A DNA stretch of 64,000 nt from Acidobacteriota bacterium (GTDB taxonomy: Bacteria; Acidobacteriota; Vicinamibacteria; Vicinamibacterales; UBA2999). The notes beneath the pieces are model-generated. The model was not told the DNA's origin. It saw only the letters and a list, made by a program, of their open reading frames with translations, and searched no databases. The DNA lies in contig JAGNJW010000003.1 of assembly GCA_018000455.1 (NCBI GenBank), positions 248,001 to 312,000 on the forward strand, written 5' to 3'. Shown one piece after another: positions 8,501-17,587 of the stretch. Each line of letters opens with the position of its first letter. The first letter of the stretch is position 1. The position numbers were made by a program, and so were the translations under genes.

Positions 8501-8811
8501 AAGCCGTGGTCGTGGCGCAGCCAGGCACCTGCACGATTCCCGCAGTGCCGATGGGCGTCGTGGCGTCGGCGCTGCCCGGCCGACTCACGCTGCGCTGGGA
8601 GGCGCCCCAGAGTGGCGCCATTCCCACCGTCTATGTAGTGCACGCGGGTTCGGCCAGCGGGATGTCCGACCGCTTCATCGTCGGCCTGCCCGGCGGTGTC
8701 ACTTCGGCGTCCGGACTGGTGCCACGAGTCCCGTACTTCATTCGCATGTTCGCGGCCAACGCCTGCGGCACATCGGGCCCGTCGGCGGAGACGTCCACGA
8801 CCGTCCCGTAG
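5578..8811 (+). CDS. Large lipoprotein with Ig-like and fibronectin type III domains
   Basis: The ATG at 5578 begins a lipoprotein signal peptide with lipobox L-V-P-G-C (C20), so this 1,077-residue protein is probably tethered to a membrane. Residues about 100-580 form an unrecognised region rich in beta strands (DTMGDIGPTQYLAG, SDPRVRYDRRTQRWYVLMIS). Residues about 582-684 look like an IPT/Ig-like domain (SPNVIDPGVAAVIVNVTG), and about 687-791 like a second Ig-like domain. Three FN3 modules close the protein (about 796-885, 891-980 and 985-1077), each with a YYVRxxAxNAAGxSxPSNE-type strand. The modules closely resemble those of the gene at 17574. The role may be binding of cell-surface material or proteins; no enzymatic motif is seen. 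Confidence 0.8.
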   Translation: MPRTRRLILLLGLAALVPGCAGQGPAESRLMQRLGPISVGPPAVAGVDGPRGMTQVNTPAQAWTGASPTIVGTAELMTAQARRSPAVADWRDRPRARKIRPDRRTLPHNPFAPPLVPIAAPGVVERGGAPLVAQTATTPNVDVARLADTGALPPDTMGDIGPTQYLAGLNGRLRTVSKTTGLADGALDLDSDVFFAPSLPVAGFTSDPRVRYDRRTQRWYVLMISVALPNRFLLAVSSASTITGSTTWAQFHWDNTRRQGGVGGAASCLADYPTLGVDEDALYIGVNQFCGASVNLLEFDSTSVYVLNKTTLVGGSLSVAQFDGVLPSATSDGVYTPQGVDNVDANTNQGYVIGVDNRQFGSLVMHRITSPAAAPSISGAISLSVPDTGFPIDVPHEGGVVALDGLDDRLLQAVIRQGKLWAAQQIEVGATGEATVGGGRNAVRWYELGGLTSTPVVVQAGTVFDPAPANPVSYWMGAIMTNGQGHAALGMSKAGATTRVNTAFTGRLAGDPPGAMDPPAQYSANTSFAYNVQPPPATAQRWGDYSYTSVDPDDDMTFWTLQQYVDATNSYAVRLVRLLSPPPASIATVSPNVIDPGVAAVIVNVTGTASNGRGFFDPGPGFARRLTASVSGGGVAVTSVTVNSPTSLTLILNTAGATAGARTLTITNPDGQVASAAAAITIGSSTPAPPVFSGAPGDRTLFDAGDGATTGALAFTVADPQGTPVTLTASSSNPIVIPANRVLLGGTGASRTVTVTSVGQYGSSTITLTASDGVPGAPGVLSSTATFVVTVSPSSVPGPPQSLGAVVTRNRVTFTWQAPPTAATEPVSSYRLEAGYGPGQTIAVIPVGNSLTYTVFAAPDGVFFVRLRALTAAGVSAPSNEIQFATGQAAPPLAPLALLATVQDTAVSLQWTENPQGPIITGYQVRAGSGPGLTDVGLAPLPPTARTFSAIAPPATYYVRIVALNAAGESVASNEAVVVAQPGTCTIPAVPMGVVASALPGRLTLRWEAPQSGAIPTVYVVHAGSASGMSDRFIVGLPGGVTSASGLVPRVPYFIRMFAANACGTSGPSAETSTTVP

Positions 8812-8888
8812 GTGTGTTCTGCTGAGCGACGACGATTGGGTGGTGGCGGGCTCGGCCTACTCCGAGCAGGCCGACGTCTGGCGGTCGG

Positions 8889-9371
8889 TTACTTGATCGG
8901 GCACTCGTTGCCGAGGAACTGCACCGACGACACGTCCATCACCGGCACCGGCGCCGGCGTGGGCAGGTTCGACCGCATCGGGTCGCGGCCGGGCTGGCCC
9001 ACCACCACTCGAGCGCCGCCGATCCGCGTGCCGAGCATCGGCTCCGACAGATCCGACTTGCGCACGATGCCGACCACCGCCACCCAGTGGCCGTTGTGCC
9101 TCTTCACGTCGTTCATCACCGCCTTCGGCGCGGCCACGCGGAAGCTGCGTCCGCCGACGTCCGGGCCGAGCTGCACGCCTTCCTCTTCCGTGCGCGCGGC
9201 GGCGGCGAAGACGCGGCCCTTCAGGCAGCCGCGAGCACTCACCTCCACCGAGTCGTTCGGCACCTTTTTGGTGCCGGGCTCCTGCGCCACGAGCGTGGAC
9301 GAGACGAGCAAGAGAAGAAGAGGCAGCATCAAAGCACTCCAGGCTGGCAGGCGCGTGGCGGGCATGGTCAT
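8889..9371 (-). CDS. Secreted hypothetical protein
   Basis: A 160-residue protein with a signal peptide (ALMLPLLLLLVSSTLVAQ) at its N-terminus. The mature part has a VEVSARGCLKGRVF segment and two well spaced Cys, one near the C-terminus (NECPIK). The pattern V-x-G-C-L-x-G plus a later GHWVAVVGIV strand suggests a small OB-fold-like beta barrel, but I do not recognise a named family. It starts three bases after the stop of the DUF4159 gene, so the two are co-transcribed and probably co-translated. Confidence 0.65.
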   Translation of the reverse strand: MTMPATRLPAWSALMLPLLLLLVSSTLVAQEPGTKKVPNDSVEVSARGCLKGRVFAAAARTEEEGVQLGPDVGGRSFRVAAPKAVMNDVKRHNGHWVAVVGIVRKSDLSEPMLGTRIGGARVVVGQPGRDPMRSNLPTPAPVPVMDVSSVQFLGNECPIK

Positions 9372-9373
9372 GG

Positions 9374-10210
9374 TCAGTGGCTCATCGCGTAGAGCAGCAC
9401 GTTGATGCCAAACGCGTAGCCGTCGATCGAGAAGGTCTGGAAGTAGGCGGGATCGTCGCCCTCGCGCTCCCAGGAGTCGCCGTAGTCGGTGTTGTGGGTC
9501 GCCAGCATCACGACGCGCCCCGCCTTGTCGACGAAGGCCCGGGCGTGGGGCACGCGGCTCTCGCTGCCCCATTCGGAGGTGTCGCCGCCGGTGCCGGCCC
9601 AGAAGTTGATCGATGGGATCTGCTTGACCGCCGGCACCGGAAACTGCATCCGGAAGAGCGGATGGTCGCCGTCGAGATCCCGCAGGTCGAACTCCGCGGC
9701 CGGCAACACCCGTCGCATCTCCTCCTCGAAGTTGGCCCACGCCGCCTCACCCCAGAAGTCGTCGGCCCACAGGAATCCGCCCTTGAGCAGATACTCGCGC
9801 AGGCGCGCTACCTCGTCGTCGTCGAGCGCCAGGCCGCCCGGCTCGGTCATCATCACGAACGGGCAGCGGAAGAGCGAGGTGTTGGTGAAGGGCAGCACGA
9901 AGTGTCGCGGCTCGCGGTCGCCGGTGCGGCTGATGCGCGTCTTCGTGAGTTCCGAGAGCCTGATCGACAGGTTCACGTCGGCCCGTGGGTAGTCGACGAC
10001 CCAGCTGCCGCCGCGGCGGAAGCGGCCCGACTGGAACGCGATCCGGCAGAAGTTGAAACCGCCGTCGAAGCTCGACTCGGTGGGGATCGGGTAGCGGTTC
10101 GAGACGCCGAGCCGCCGCTGGCGGGCGAGCGCCTCGTGTCCGGCGAGGGCGACCAGCCCGGCCAGGACGAGCGCGGTCGTGGCCCGTTGGAGCCGCCGGG
10201 AGGGGGACAT
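9374..10210 (-). CDS. DUF4159 domain secreted protein
   Basis: A 278-residue exported protein whose central and C-terminal parts match DUF4159: RYPIPTESSFDGGFNFCRI, then YPRADVNLSIRLSELTKT, YLLKGGFLWADDFWGE and a C-terminal YAFGINVLLYAMSH. DUF4159 has a glutamine-amidotransferase-like fold and is common in Acidobacteria and Bacteroidetes; its role is unknown. Two ATGs compete, 10216 and 10210; AAGG sits eight bases from the second, which I prefer. The N-terminus is a signal peptide or anchor. It is divergent from the lactate/glycolate dehydrogenase and upstream of a small secreted protein in one operon. Confidence 0.82.
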   Translation of the reverse strand: MSPSRRLQRATTALVLAGLVALAGHEALARQRRLGVSNRYPIPTESSFDGGFNFCRIAFQSGRFRRGGSWVVDYPRADVNLSIRLSELTKTRISRTGDREPRHFVLPFTNTSLFRCPFVMMTEPGGLALDDDEVARLREYLLKGGFLWADDFWGEAAWANFEEEMRRVLPAAEFDLRDLDGDHPLFRMQFPVPAVKQIPSINFWAGTGGDTSEWGSESRVPHARAFVDKAGRVVMLATHNTDYGDSWEREGDDPAYFQTFSIDGYAFGINVLLYAMSH

Positions 10211-10252
10211 CCGCATCACCTTCAGCCACTCTACGACGAAGCGGGCGCGGCG

Positions 10253-10258
10253 TATACT
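10253..10258 (+). promoter_or_regulatory. -10 hexamer of the lactate/glycolate dehydrogenase gene
   Basis: TATACT in the context GCGTATACTGGCC ends 17 bases before the ATG at 10276. Nearly the same context, GGCTATACTGGCGG, is found in front of the gyrB/parE gene at 37939. A short leader of about ten bases would result. Confidence 0.5.
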
Positions 10259-10275
10259 GGCCGCTCCCCCGCACC

Positions 10276-11670
10276 ATGCCGCTGGCTCCCACCATCGCCT
10301 CCGCACTCCTCTCCGATCTCCGTGCCTTGCTGGGCGAGCGCGTCTCGACGGCAGCCGCCGTGCGCGACCACCACAGCCACGGCGAGTCGTGGCACGCGGC
10401 CGCCGAGCCGGACGCCGTGGTGTTCCCCGAGACGACGGCCGAGGTGAGTGCCGTCGTCAAGGCGTGTGCCGCCCACGGGGCCCCGATCATCCCGTTTGGC
10501 ATCGGCAGCTCGCTCGAGGGCCACGTCAACGCCATTCACGGCGGCGTTTCGATCGACCTCACGCGCATGACGAAAGTGCTCCGGCTGAGCGCCGAGGACA
10601 TGGACGTCACGGTCGAGGCGGGGCTGACCCACAAGAGGCTCAATGCGGACCTGAAGAACAGCGGGCTGATGTTCATGGTCGACCCTGGAGCCGATGCCAC
10701 GATCGGCGGCATGACGGCCACCCGCGCTTCCGGCACGGCCGCCGTGCGCTACGGCACCATGCGCGAGACCGTGCTCGGGTTGACCGTGGTGCTCGCCGAC
10801 GGGCGCATCATCACCACCGGCGGCCGCGCGCGCAAGTCGTCGTCTGGCTACGACCTCACGCGCCTCTTCGTCGGCTCCGAAGGCACGCTCGGGGTGATTA
10901 CCGAGGTGACGCTGCGCCTCTACGGGCGTCCCGAGGCCATTTCCACGGCCGTGTGCGGCTTCGGGAGCATGGCAGGGGCGGCGACCACGGTCATCGAGAC
11001 GATTCAGCTCGGCGTGCCGGTCGCCCGCATCGAGATCGTCGACGAAGTGCAGCTGGCCATCGTGAACCGTTTTTCGAAGACGAGGTTGCCCGAAGTGCCC
11101 ACGCTGCTGTTCGAGTTCCACGGGCCCAGCGCTGCCGTGGTCGCCGAGCATGCGCGGCTCGTGCGCGAGGTGGCCGACGAGCATGGCGCCACGTCGTTCC
11201 AGTGGACGGCTTCACCCGAAGAGCGCGCGAAGCTGTGGGAGGCCCGGCACAACGTGCTTTACGCCACCATCGCTTCGCGGCCCGGCTGCAAGGCCTGGAC
11301 CAGCGACGTCTGCGTGCCAATCGCGCATCTGGCGGAGTGCATCGTCGAGACGCAGCAGGATCTGGCGGCGTCGCATCTGGTTGCCCCCCTGGTCGGTCAT
11401 GCCGGCGACGGCAATTTCCACCTCATCTTCATGCTGGATCCCGACGATCCCGACGAGCTGGCGCGCGTAGCGGCGGCCAATCACCGCCTGGTCGAGCGTG
11501 CCCTGAAGTTCGGCGGCACCTGCACTGGCGAGCACGGCGTCGGTGTCGGCAAGCTGAAGTACCTGGAACAGGAGCACGGCCCCGAAGCGCTGGAGCTGAT
11601 GCGCACCATCAAGCGGGCCGTCGATCCCCGGAATCTGATGAATCCTGGCAAGCTCGTCCCCGGCGTGTGA
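10276..11670 (+). CDS. FAD-linked D-lactate/glycolate dehydrogenase (GlcD/DLD family)
   Basis: A 464-residue flavoprotein of normal family length. The FAD-binding 4 domain includes PFGIGSSLEGH near residue 75 and DPGADATIGGMTATRASGT, and the region ending SGYDLTRLFVGSEGTLG is classic. The C-terminal FAD-oxidase domain has GHAGDGNFH at about 374-382, with a conserved His of the active site, and GEHGVGVGK at about 418. The enzyme oxidises a 2-hydroxy acid such as D-lactate or glycolate and passes electrons to quinone or cytochrome. Which substrate cannot be decided here. There are no neighbouring iron-sulfur subunits (GlcE/GlcF), which favours a stand-alone D-lactate dehydrogenase. Confidence 0.9.
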   Translation: MPLAPTIASALLSDLRALLGERVSTAAAVRDHHSHGESWHAAAEPDAVVFPETTAEVSAVVKACAAHGAPIIPFGIGSSLEGHVNAIHGGVSIDLTRMTKVLRLSAEDMDVTVEAGLTHKRLNADLKNSGLMFMVDPGADATIGGMTATRASGTAAVRYGTMRETVLGLTVVLADGRIITTGGRARKSSSGYDLTRLFVGSEGTLGVITEVTLRLYGRPEAISTAVCGFGSMAGAATTVIETIQLGVPVARIEIVDEVQLAIVNRFSKTRLPEVPTLLFEFHGPSAAVVAEHARLVREVADEHGATSFQWTASPEERAKLWEARHNVLYATIASRPGCKAWTSDVCVPIAHLAECIVETQQDLAASHLVAPLVGHAGDGNFHLIFMLDPDDPDELARVAAANHRLVERALKFGGTCTGEHGVGVGKLKYLEQEHGPEALELMRTIKRAVDPRNLMNPGKLVPGV

Positions 11671-11675
11671 GCCGG

Positions 11676-12545
11676 CTACCGGGCCGTGGCCGAGTCGGGA
11701 CGGCGGGCGTCGAAGTAGGCGCGCAGCCCGAGCGGCGATGCCCACGTGCCGTTGGCTTGGTGATCGGCGCCGGCCACGACGTCCGCATGCCACCGCAGAC
11801 CAGCGGCCGCCGCCCGCTGCGCCAGCACGTCGCGTAGGTGATCGAAGCCCGCCATCATGCGCGGCACCTCCTCGGAGCCGATGCTGAGATAGAGGAAGCG
11901 GTCCAGGGACGCCCGCGCGGCGAGCCAGGTTGCCATCGAGGCCACGAGCGCCTCGTCGTTCCGCCAGAGGGCCGGGCTGTGGGCGAGGTAGCCGTCGAAG
12001 AGCGCCGGGCGCGCCATGAGGGCGTAGACGACCAGGAGACCGCCGCGCGAATGCCCTGACAGGATACGCCGGCCAGTGGTGCGGTAGTCGCGTTCGACGA
12101 GCGGCACGAGTTCCTGTTCCAGGAAGTCCAGGAAGCGATCGCCGCGACCAAGCGCGCTGTCGGCCGTGTCGAGGTCCTGGCGCATGAACGGCGGCGTGTA
12201 GTCGCGCTGGCGGCCGGCGCCGCTGACGTTCGGCAGTCCCACGACGATGACCTCTGGCGTGAGCGCCAGACGCGCCATCATGGCGGCGCCCTCGGCCGTC
12301 GGACCGTCGAGCGACGACCCGTCCAGCACGTAGACGACGTCGAAGCGGCGGTCCGGCGCGCGGTGATAGCTCTCCGGCAGGTGCACCAGCAGCTCGCGCC
12401 GTTCGTCGAGCACTGTCGACTCGAACGTCCGCGGCGTGAAGCGATCGGTTGCGACGTCCCTGCCCCGCAGGTAGTCGACGGCCGCGACCGTGGCGGCGGC
12501 CGATGCCACGAGTGTGACCACGCAGGCCAGGATCAGGCGCTTCAT
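11676..12545 (-). CDS. Exported alpha/beta-hydrolase esterase (COG2819 type)
   Basis: A 289-residue protein with an N-terminal signal/anchor segment (LILACVVTLVASAAATVAA) and an esterase-D/Fes-like alpha/beta-hydrolase domain. The nucleophile is S166 in LSGHSRGG; VYVLDGSSLDGP and VVGLPNV are family landmarks, and the late DHQ-type His would complete the triad. Such enzymes split esters, for example siderophore or acyl esters; the substrate is unknown. Its start overlaps the stop of the small membrane protein in an ATGA junction, making it the last gene of the ECF sigma operon. It is clearly paralogous to the gene at 13803-14621 at the other end of the operon. Confidence 0.85.
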   Translation of the reverse strand: MKRLILACVVTLVASAAATVAAVDYLRGRDVATDRFTPRTFESTVLDERRELLVHLPESYHRAPDRRFDVVYVLDGSSLDGPTAEGAAMMARLALTPEVIVVGLPNVSGAGRQRDYTPPFMRQDLDTADSALGRGDRFLDFLEQELVPLVERDYRTTGRRILSGHSRGGLLVVYALMARPALFDGYLAHSPALWRNDEALVASMATWLAARASLDRFLYLSIGSEEVPRMMAGFDHLRDVLAQRAAAAGLRWHADVVAGADHQANGTWASPLGLRAYFDARRPDSATAR

Positions 12546-12859
12546 CGCCGGCTCCCGGCGTCGGCCCCGGCCCGGGCAGGTGACGGCAGGGAAGGCCACC
12601 CGCCGCCGGCGATCCACACGAGCGCGCACGACGCCGCCAGCACCAGGGCACCGACGATGTCCGCGATCTCGACCGGCACCGCCGAGCGCAGGCCGAGCAC
12701 CGCCGCCCCGGCGCCGACCAGCGCGGCGCCCCTCAGCAGCCGCCTGCGGCGCCGTTCGCTCGCCGCCACACGGCCCATGACCGCCGCCACGAAGGCCTCG
12801 TCACCGCCGATGGTCTCGTCCGGTTCCGCCAGCCAACGACCGAGCTCGTCGTCCGTCAT
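12542..12859 (-). CDS. Small membrane protein, putative anti-sigma factor
   Basis: A 105-residue protein with an acidic soluble N-terminus (TDDELGRWLAEPDETIGGDE), an Arg-rich stretch and two hydrophobic segments. It starts in an ATGA overlap with the ECF sigma gene. Position, size and topology (cytoplasmic head then membrane) are those expected of a cognate anti-sigma, but there is no zinc-binding HxxxCxxC motif. The function is inferred only from context. Confidence 0.55.
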   Translation of the reverse strand: MTDDELGRWLAEPDETIGGDEAFVAAVMGRVAASERRRRRLLRGAALVGAGAAVLGLRSAVPVEIADIVGALVLAASCALVWIAGGGWPSLPSPARAGADAGSRR

Positions 12860-13413
12860 CGTGCCCCCCTTGTCGCGTGCGGTCCCGTCAGGAAGCCCCG
12901 CAGCTTGTCGCGGCCGCGCTGGATCAGGGACTTGACCGTGCCGAGCGGCAGGTCGAGCACCGTCGCCACCTCCGCCTGCGTCAACTGGTGGCCGTAGTGC
13001 AGGTCGAGCGCGAGGCGTTCCTCCTGCCTGAGGTGCGCCATGGCCTGATCGACCGCCAGCGTGGCCTCCAGCCGCCCGCGGGCGCCACCGTCGGCCGGCA
13101 CCTCGTCGAGAGGCACGGTCGCCGGGCGGCCCGCCCGTGCCGAGGTGACGAACTCTTGGTAAGCGATGCGGAACAGCCAGCTCGCGAAGCGTCCTCGCCC
13201 CGCGAACGAGGCGATGTGCCGGTAGGCCTTGAGGAACGTGTCCTGCGCGAGGTCGTCGGCCGCGGCGCTTCCGTGGGTCAGGCGCGCGAGAAACCGACGC
13301 ACCGGGGCCTGATACAGGCGCACGAGCTCGGCGAACGCATCGTGGTCGTCGAGCGCCGCCACCCGCGCCACCAGGCGTGCCACCCGTGCTTCGCCGCTAT
13401 CGTCCGCGGCCAT
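12856..13413 (-). CDS. ECF-family RNA polymerase sigma factor
   Basis: A 185-residue sigma-70 family protein of ECF type. Region 2 is visible as LARLTHGSAAADDLAQDTFLKAYRHI followed by the -10 reading helix (GRFASWLFRIAYQEF). Region 4 is LTQAEVATVLDLPLGTVKSLIQRGRDKL, a helix-turn-helix for the -35 element. The regions flank a short linker, and there is no extra domain. The stop and the start of the next gene overlap, which points to control by that small membrane protein. The start at 13413 overlaps the upstream gene by 17 bases. The likely targets include its own operon of esterases. Confidence 0.9.
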   Translation of the reverse strand: MAADDSGEARVARLVARVAALDDHDAFAELVRLYQAPVRRFLARLTHGSAAADDLAQDTFLKAYRHIASFAGRGRFASWLFRIAYQEFVTSARAGRPATVPLDEVPADGGARGRLEATLAVDQAMAHLRQEERLALDLHYGHQLTQAEVATVLDLPLGTVKSLIQRGRDKLRGFLTGPHATRGAR

Positions 13414-13732
13414 GCACGCCCCAGACGACCACGTAGGCTACGCCCAGGGCGATTGGCACGGCGCCGAGTGTCCACGCCTTGCCGCCCACGGCGTAGGTCA
13501 CGCCCGTCCAGGCCACGCCGACAGCCAGCAGCAGCACACCGCGGCGCAGATCGAGCTGACGCCGCAGGTCCGCGCCGACGATGCGCGCCAGATCGTCCGG
13601 GGCCATCCCGCGCGCGATCAGATGCTGCAGCGTCCGCTCCCGTTCGATGCGGACGCGCCCGTAAACCCAGATCGCCGCCGCGATCACGATGGTCACCCCA
13701 AGTACGCCGGCGATGGTCAGGTCTGGCTGCAC
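13397..13732 (-). CDS. Small membrane protein upstream of the sigma gene
   Basis: A 111-residue protein with an N-terminal hydrophobic segment (LTIAGVLGVTIVIAAAIWVYG), a cytosolic helix (LQHLIARGMAPDDLARIV) and two further hydrophobic segments. This layout resembles DUF6249-type membrane proteins often found beside ECF sigma factors in Acidobacteria. Its 3' end overlaps the sigma start by 17 bases, so expression is linked. A role in sensing or in holding the sigma factor is possible but unproven. Confidence 0.6.
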   Translation of the reverse strand: MQPDLTIAGVLGVTIVIAAAIWVYGRVRIERERTLQHLIARGMAPDDLARIVGADLRRQLDLRRGVLLLAVGVAWTGVTYAVGGKAWTLGAVPIALGVAYVVVWGVHGRGR

Positions 13733-13802
13733 GCGCGATCTCCTCGATCCCCAGAACGCCGGCGGGCGCCTCGTGGATGCACCGGCGGGCGTGCCCGGCC
13801 CG

Positions 13803-14621
13803 CTACCGGGCGAAATAGGCCCGCAGGCTCGCTGGCGTGGCCAGCTTGACGTTGGTCTCGTGTACGGCGCCGGGCGTGACGGCTGCTTGCCACCGCAGTC
13901 CGGCGGAGCTCGCTCCAGCCGTCAGCACGGCGCGCAGCTTCTCATAGCCGCCGCCGAGGGCGCCGCCCTCGAGCGCGCCGACGCTCACGTAGAAAAAGGT
14001 GCCGAGACTGCGGGCCGAGGCCAGGAATCGCGACATCTCGCCGGCCACCTTGTCTTCGTCGCGCCAGATGGCCGGGCTGTGGGCGAAACGGCCGTCGAAG
14101 AATGCCGGCGCGGCCGACAGCGAATAGCAGACGAAGATGGCGCCGAGCGAGTGGCCGACGAGCAGACGCGGCCGCGTCGTGCGGTAGTCGCGTTCGATGC
14201 GCGGCGCCAGCTCGTCGCGCAGGAAGCGCAGGAAGCGATCGGCGTGCCCCGTGAACGGCGTGCCGTCGCGCCGGGTGAACGAGAGGAATGGCGGCAAGAA
14301 GTCGCGTGCCCGGCCGCCGCGCTGCATGTTCGGGATGCCGACGACGATGAGGCCCGGGCCCTGGCCGCCAGCGGCCACCGCGGCCGCGCCGTCGGCCGTG
14401 TGGCCGTCCAGCGGTGGTCCGTCAAGCACGTAGACGACCGGGTAGCGCGTCAGCCGATCGCCGGCGTAGCCAACCGGCAGCCGCACCGAGAACTCGCGAG
14501 TCTCGCCGAGCGCGACCGACGTCAGGCGCTCGACGATCGGCGCCTGCGCCTCGGCGCCGGCGACGATGCCGAGCGTGGCGGCGGCGGCCAGGAACACTCG
14601 CGCGATCACTCGGCCTATCAT
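13803..14621 (-). CDS. Secreted alpha/beta-hydrolase esterase, paralogue
   Basis: A 272-residue protein with a signal peptide (VFLAAAATLGIVAGAEAQ). The hydrolase domain has VVYVLDGPPLDGH, VVGIPNM, a nucleophile S158 in LVGHSLGA, and a later AVHE His. The order and spacing of motifs equal those of the esterase at 11676-12545, so the two arose by duplication. It is the first gene of the run that ends with the other paralogue. The ATG at 14621 lies only seven bases from the divergent start at 14629; internal GTG codons at 14609 or 14597 are possible alternative starts. Confidence 0.85.
   Translation of the reverse strand: MIGRVIARVFLAAAATLGIVAGAEAQAPIVERLTSVALGETREFSVRLPVGYAGDRLTRYPVVYVLDGPPLDGHTADGAAAVAAGGQGPGLIVVGIPNMQRGGRARDFLPPFLSFTRRDGTPFTGHADRFLRFLRDELAPRIERDYRTTRPRLLVGHSLGAIFVCYSLSAAPAFFDGRFAHSPAIWRDEDKVAGEMSRFLASARSLGTFFYVSVGALEGGALGGGYEKLRAVLTAGASSAGLRWQAAVTPGAVHETNVKLATPASLRAYFAR
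14616..14621 (+). promoter_or_regulatory. -10-like hexamer for the YbaK-like gene
   Basis: TATCAT ends seven bases before the ATG at 14629. It overlaps the start codon of the divergent esterase gene. A leaderless transcript would follow; there is no Shine-Dalgarno. Confidence 0.35.
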
Positions 14622-14628
14622 CTACCCG

Positions 14629-15102
14629 ATGGAGGCCGTGGAACACTACCTCGCCAGCCTGGGCCTCGCCTTCGAGCGGCACGAGCATCCGCCGGTGGCG
14701 ACGGTGGCGGAGGCCGAGCACTACTGGGGCGCCATTGACGCCCTCCACGCGAAGAACCTCTTCCTGCGCAACCAGAAGGGCACTCGCCACTTCCTGGTGG
14801 TGTTGGCTTTCACGCGGCGCGGCGATCTGGCGGCCCTCGGCCAGCACTTCGGCGAGAAGAAGCTCGGCTTCGCGTCACCGGAGCGGCTGATGGCGCACCT
14901 CGGGCTGACGCCCGGCTCGGTGTCGCCGTTCGGCCTGCTGAACGATCCCGAACGGCGCGTCACGGTGGCCATCGACGTCGCCATCCGCGACGCCGTACGG
15001 GTGGCGTTCCACCCGAACGTGAATACGGCGACGCTCGTGCTCTCGGGGCCGGATTTTCAGCGCTACCTCGCGGCCGTCGGCCACCAGGTGCACTGGATCT
15101 GA
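14629..15102 (+). CDS. YbaK/ProX-type aminoacyl-tRNA editing protein
   Basis: A 157-residue stand-alone editing domain of the YbaK/ProX family, which hydrolyses mischarged aminoacyl-tRNA such as Ala- or Cys-tRNA(Pro) in trans. Family marks are FERHEHPPVATVAEA at the N-terminus, the conserved Lys region AKNLFLRNQKGTRHFLVVL, and LGLTPGSVSPFGLLND. The last motif is typical of ProX/PrdX proteins. The C-terminal strand VAFHPNVNTATLVLS is also conserved. The protein acts in the cytoplasm. It is transcribed towards the gyrA/parC gene with a 28-base gap. Confidence 0.88.
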   Translation: MEAVEHYLASLGLAFERHEHPPVATVAEAEHYWGAIDALHAKNLFLRNQKGTRHFLVVLAFTRRGDLAALGQHFGEKKLGFASPERLMAHLGLTPGSVSPFGLLNDPERRVTVAIDVAIRDAVRVAFHPNVNTATLVLSGPDFQRYLAAVGHQVHWI

Positions 15103-15130
15103 CGGCGGGCGAGTATCCTGAGGCCTGCTG

Positions 15131-17573
<2,443 letters not shown>

Positions 17574-17587
<14 letters not shown>

